From Burkholderiaceae bacterium (GTDB taxonomy: Bacteria; Pseudomonadota; Gammaproteobacteria; Burkholderiales; Burkholderiaceae_C), in contig JALOSD010000010.1 in assembly GCA_025458585.1 (NCBI GenBank), positions 1 through 15,734 of the forward strand: a stretch of DNA of 15,734 nt, given 5' to 3'. Shown here piece by piece: positions 15,181-15,734 of this stretch. The first letter of the stretch is position 1, and the number at the start of each line of letters is the position of its first letter. A model generated the notes under the pieces. It was not told the origin of the DNA, did no database searches, and saw nothing but the letters and a program-made list of their open reading frames with translations. The position numbers and the translations under genes are program-made.

Positions 15181-15198
15181 GCCCGAAGGTTAGCGCGC
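15181..15198. promoter_or_regulatory. 18-bp divergent senB/senA intergenic
   Basis: Only 18 bp separate the two divergent start codons. On the minus strand TAACCT (15187-15192) is a -10-like hexamer 6 nt before the senB ATG, which would give a leaderless senB message. On the plus strand GAAGG (15185-15189) is a usable ribosome site 9 nt before the senA ATG, and it overlaps the senB hexamer. The senA promoter must therefore lie inside senB; TTGCCG (15125-15130) and TAGGGT (15149-15154), 18 bp apart, are a weak candidate. Confidence 0.4.
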
Positions 15199-15734
15199 AT
15201 GGTCAAAACCGATCCGTCCGTCGCCGAGGCTGCGCGCCGCGCCGGCCGCGCCGCGCTCGCCGGCGCGCTGCGCGCGAGCCGCGCCGACACGCTCGCGACC
15301 TTCGACGCCTGGCGGCGCGCGTTGCCGGCTCTCGCGGTGCCGCGGCGGGCCGAGATCAATCCGCCGCTGTGGGAGCTGGGCCATGTCGGCTGGTTCCAGG
15401 AGTACTGGCTCGCGCGCAACCCCGAACGTCCGCGCGGCATCGCCGCCGACCCGGACGCGCCGCGGCCCGAGGGCGTGCGCGCCGGCGCCGATGCGCTGTA
15501 CCACTCGAGCCGCGTCGCACACGACGTGCGCTGGTCGCTGCCGCTGCCCGGCGTCGAGGCCACGCTCGACGACCTCGCGCGCCAGCTCGAGACGACGCTC
15601 GCGCTGCTCGCCGAGGCACCCGACGAGAGCGACGACGCGCTGTACTTCTTCCGTCTCGCGCTGTTCCACGAGGACATGCACCACGAGGCGGCGCTGTACA
15701 TGGCGCAGGGGCTCGGCGTGCCGATCGACGACCC
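15199..15734 (+). CDS. senA: Selenoneine synthase SenA (EgtB-like), 3' end off window
   Basis: The first 178 codons are visible. They cover the N-terminal DinB-like helical domain of the EgtB/SenA family of non-haem iron C-S/C-Se bond-forming enzymes. NPPLWELGHVGWFQEYW (54-70) carries H62, and FHEDMHHEAALYMAQ (156-170) carries the HX3HXE triad element H157, H161 and E163. Together these are the expected iron ligands. The C-terminal formylglycine-generating-enzyme-like domain lies beyond the edge. SenA joins hercynine to the SenB selenosugar and yields selenoneine. SenA rather than EgtB (ergothioneine) is inferred from adjacency to senB and selD; the visible half alone would not decide it. The ATG at 15199 has GAAGG 9 nt upstream. 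If egtD is linked, it would be to the right. Confidence 0.87.
   Translation, partial: MVKTDPSVAEAARRAGRAALAGALRASRADTLATFDAWRRALPALAVPRRAEINPPLWELGHVGWFQEYWLARNPERPRGIAADPDAPRPEGVRAGADALYHSSRVAHDVRWSLPLPGVEATLDDLARQLETTLALLAEAPDESDDALYFFRLALFHEDMHHEAALYMAQGLGVPIDD

Overview
The window is a very GC-rich stretch (around 70% G+C by eye) of a bacterial chromosome. It is almost entirely coding. The gene set (a sen selenium cluster, ppk1-sixA, cytochrome b561 with YceI, a fused indolepyruvate oxidoreductase with a divergent Lrp regulator) and the codon use suggest a betaproteobacterium of the Burkholderiales, near Rubrivivax, Methylibium, Leptothrix or Variovorax. That placement is inference. I see no mobile elements, CRISPR arrays, tRNA or rRNA genes.

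Layout, left to right. (1) 1-1640, minus strand: a probable operon of cytochrome b561 (yceJ-like) followed by two periplasmic YceI proteins; the last is cut by the window edge. (2) 1736-3602, minus strand: a secreted protein of unknown function, an LprI-family secreted protein and, almost touching it, a DUF4743-type Nudix hydrolase. (3) 3633-7205, minus strand: a 1190-residue fused indolepyruvate:ferredoxin oxidoreductase, divergent from an Lrp/AsnC regulator (7381-7905) across a 175-bp control region with a candidate operator. (4) 7988-10437, plus strand: a 509-residue conserved protein of unknown function and an EamA-type cysteine/O-acetylserine exporter, closed by a hairpin before the convergent sixA. 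(5) 10476-13062, minus strand: ppk1 then sixA, 4 bp apart. (6) 13130-15734: the most interesting part. SelD (selenophosphate synthetase, here the likely SenC) overlaps the end of senB (selenosugar synthase) by 4 bp. Divergent from senB across only 18 bp lies the start of senA (EgtB-like selenoneine synthase), which runs off the right edge.

Region 6 reads as a selenoneine biosynthesis locus. SelD/SenC makes selenophosphate, SenB transfers selenium to a sugar nucleotide to make a selenosugar, and SenA forms the C-Se bond with hercynine. The hercynine-making methyltransferase EgtD is not in the window.

A recurring regulatory pattern is a TAnnnT -10-like hexamer 6-7 nt before an ATG that lacks a Shine-Dalgarno sequence (genes starting at 3602, 9541, 13062 and 15180). 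It suggests several leaderless or nearly leaderless mRNAs.
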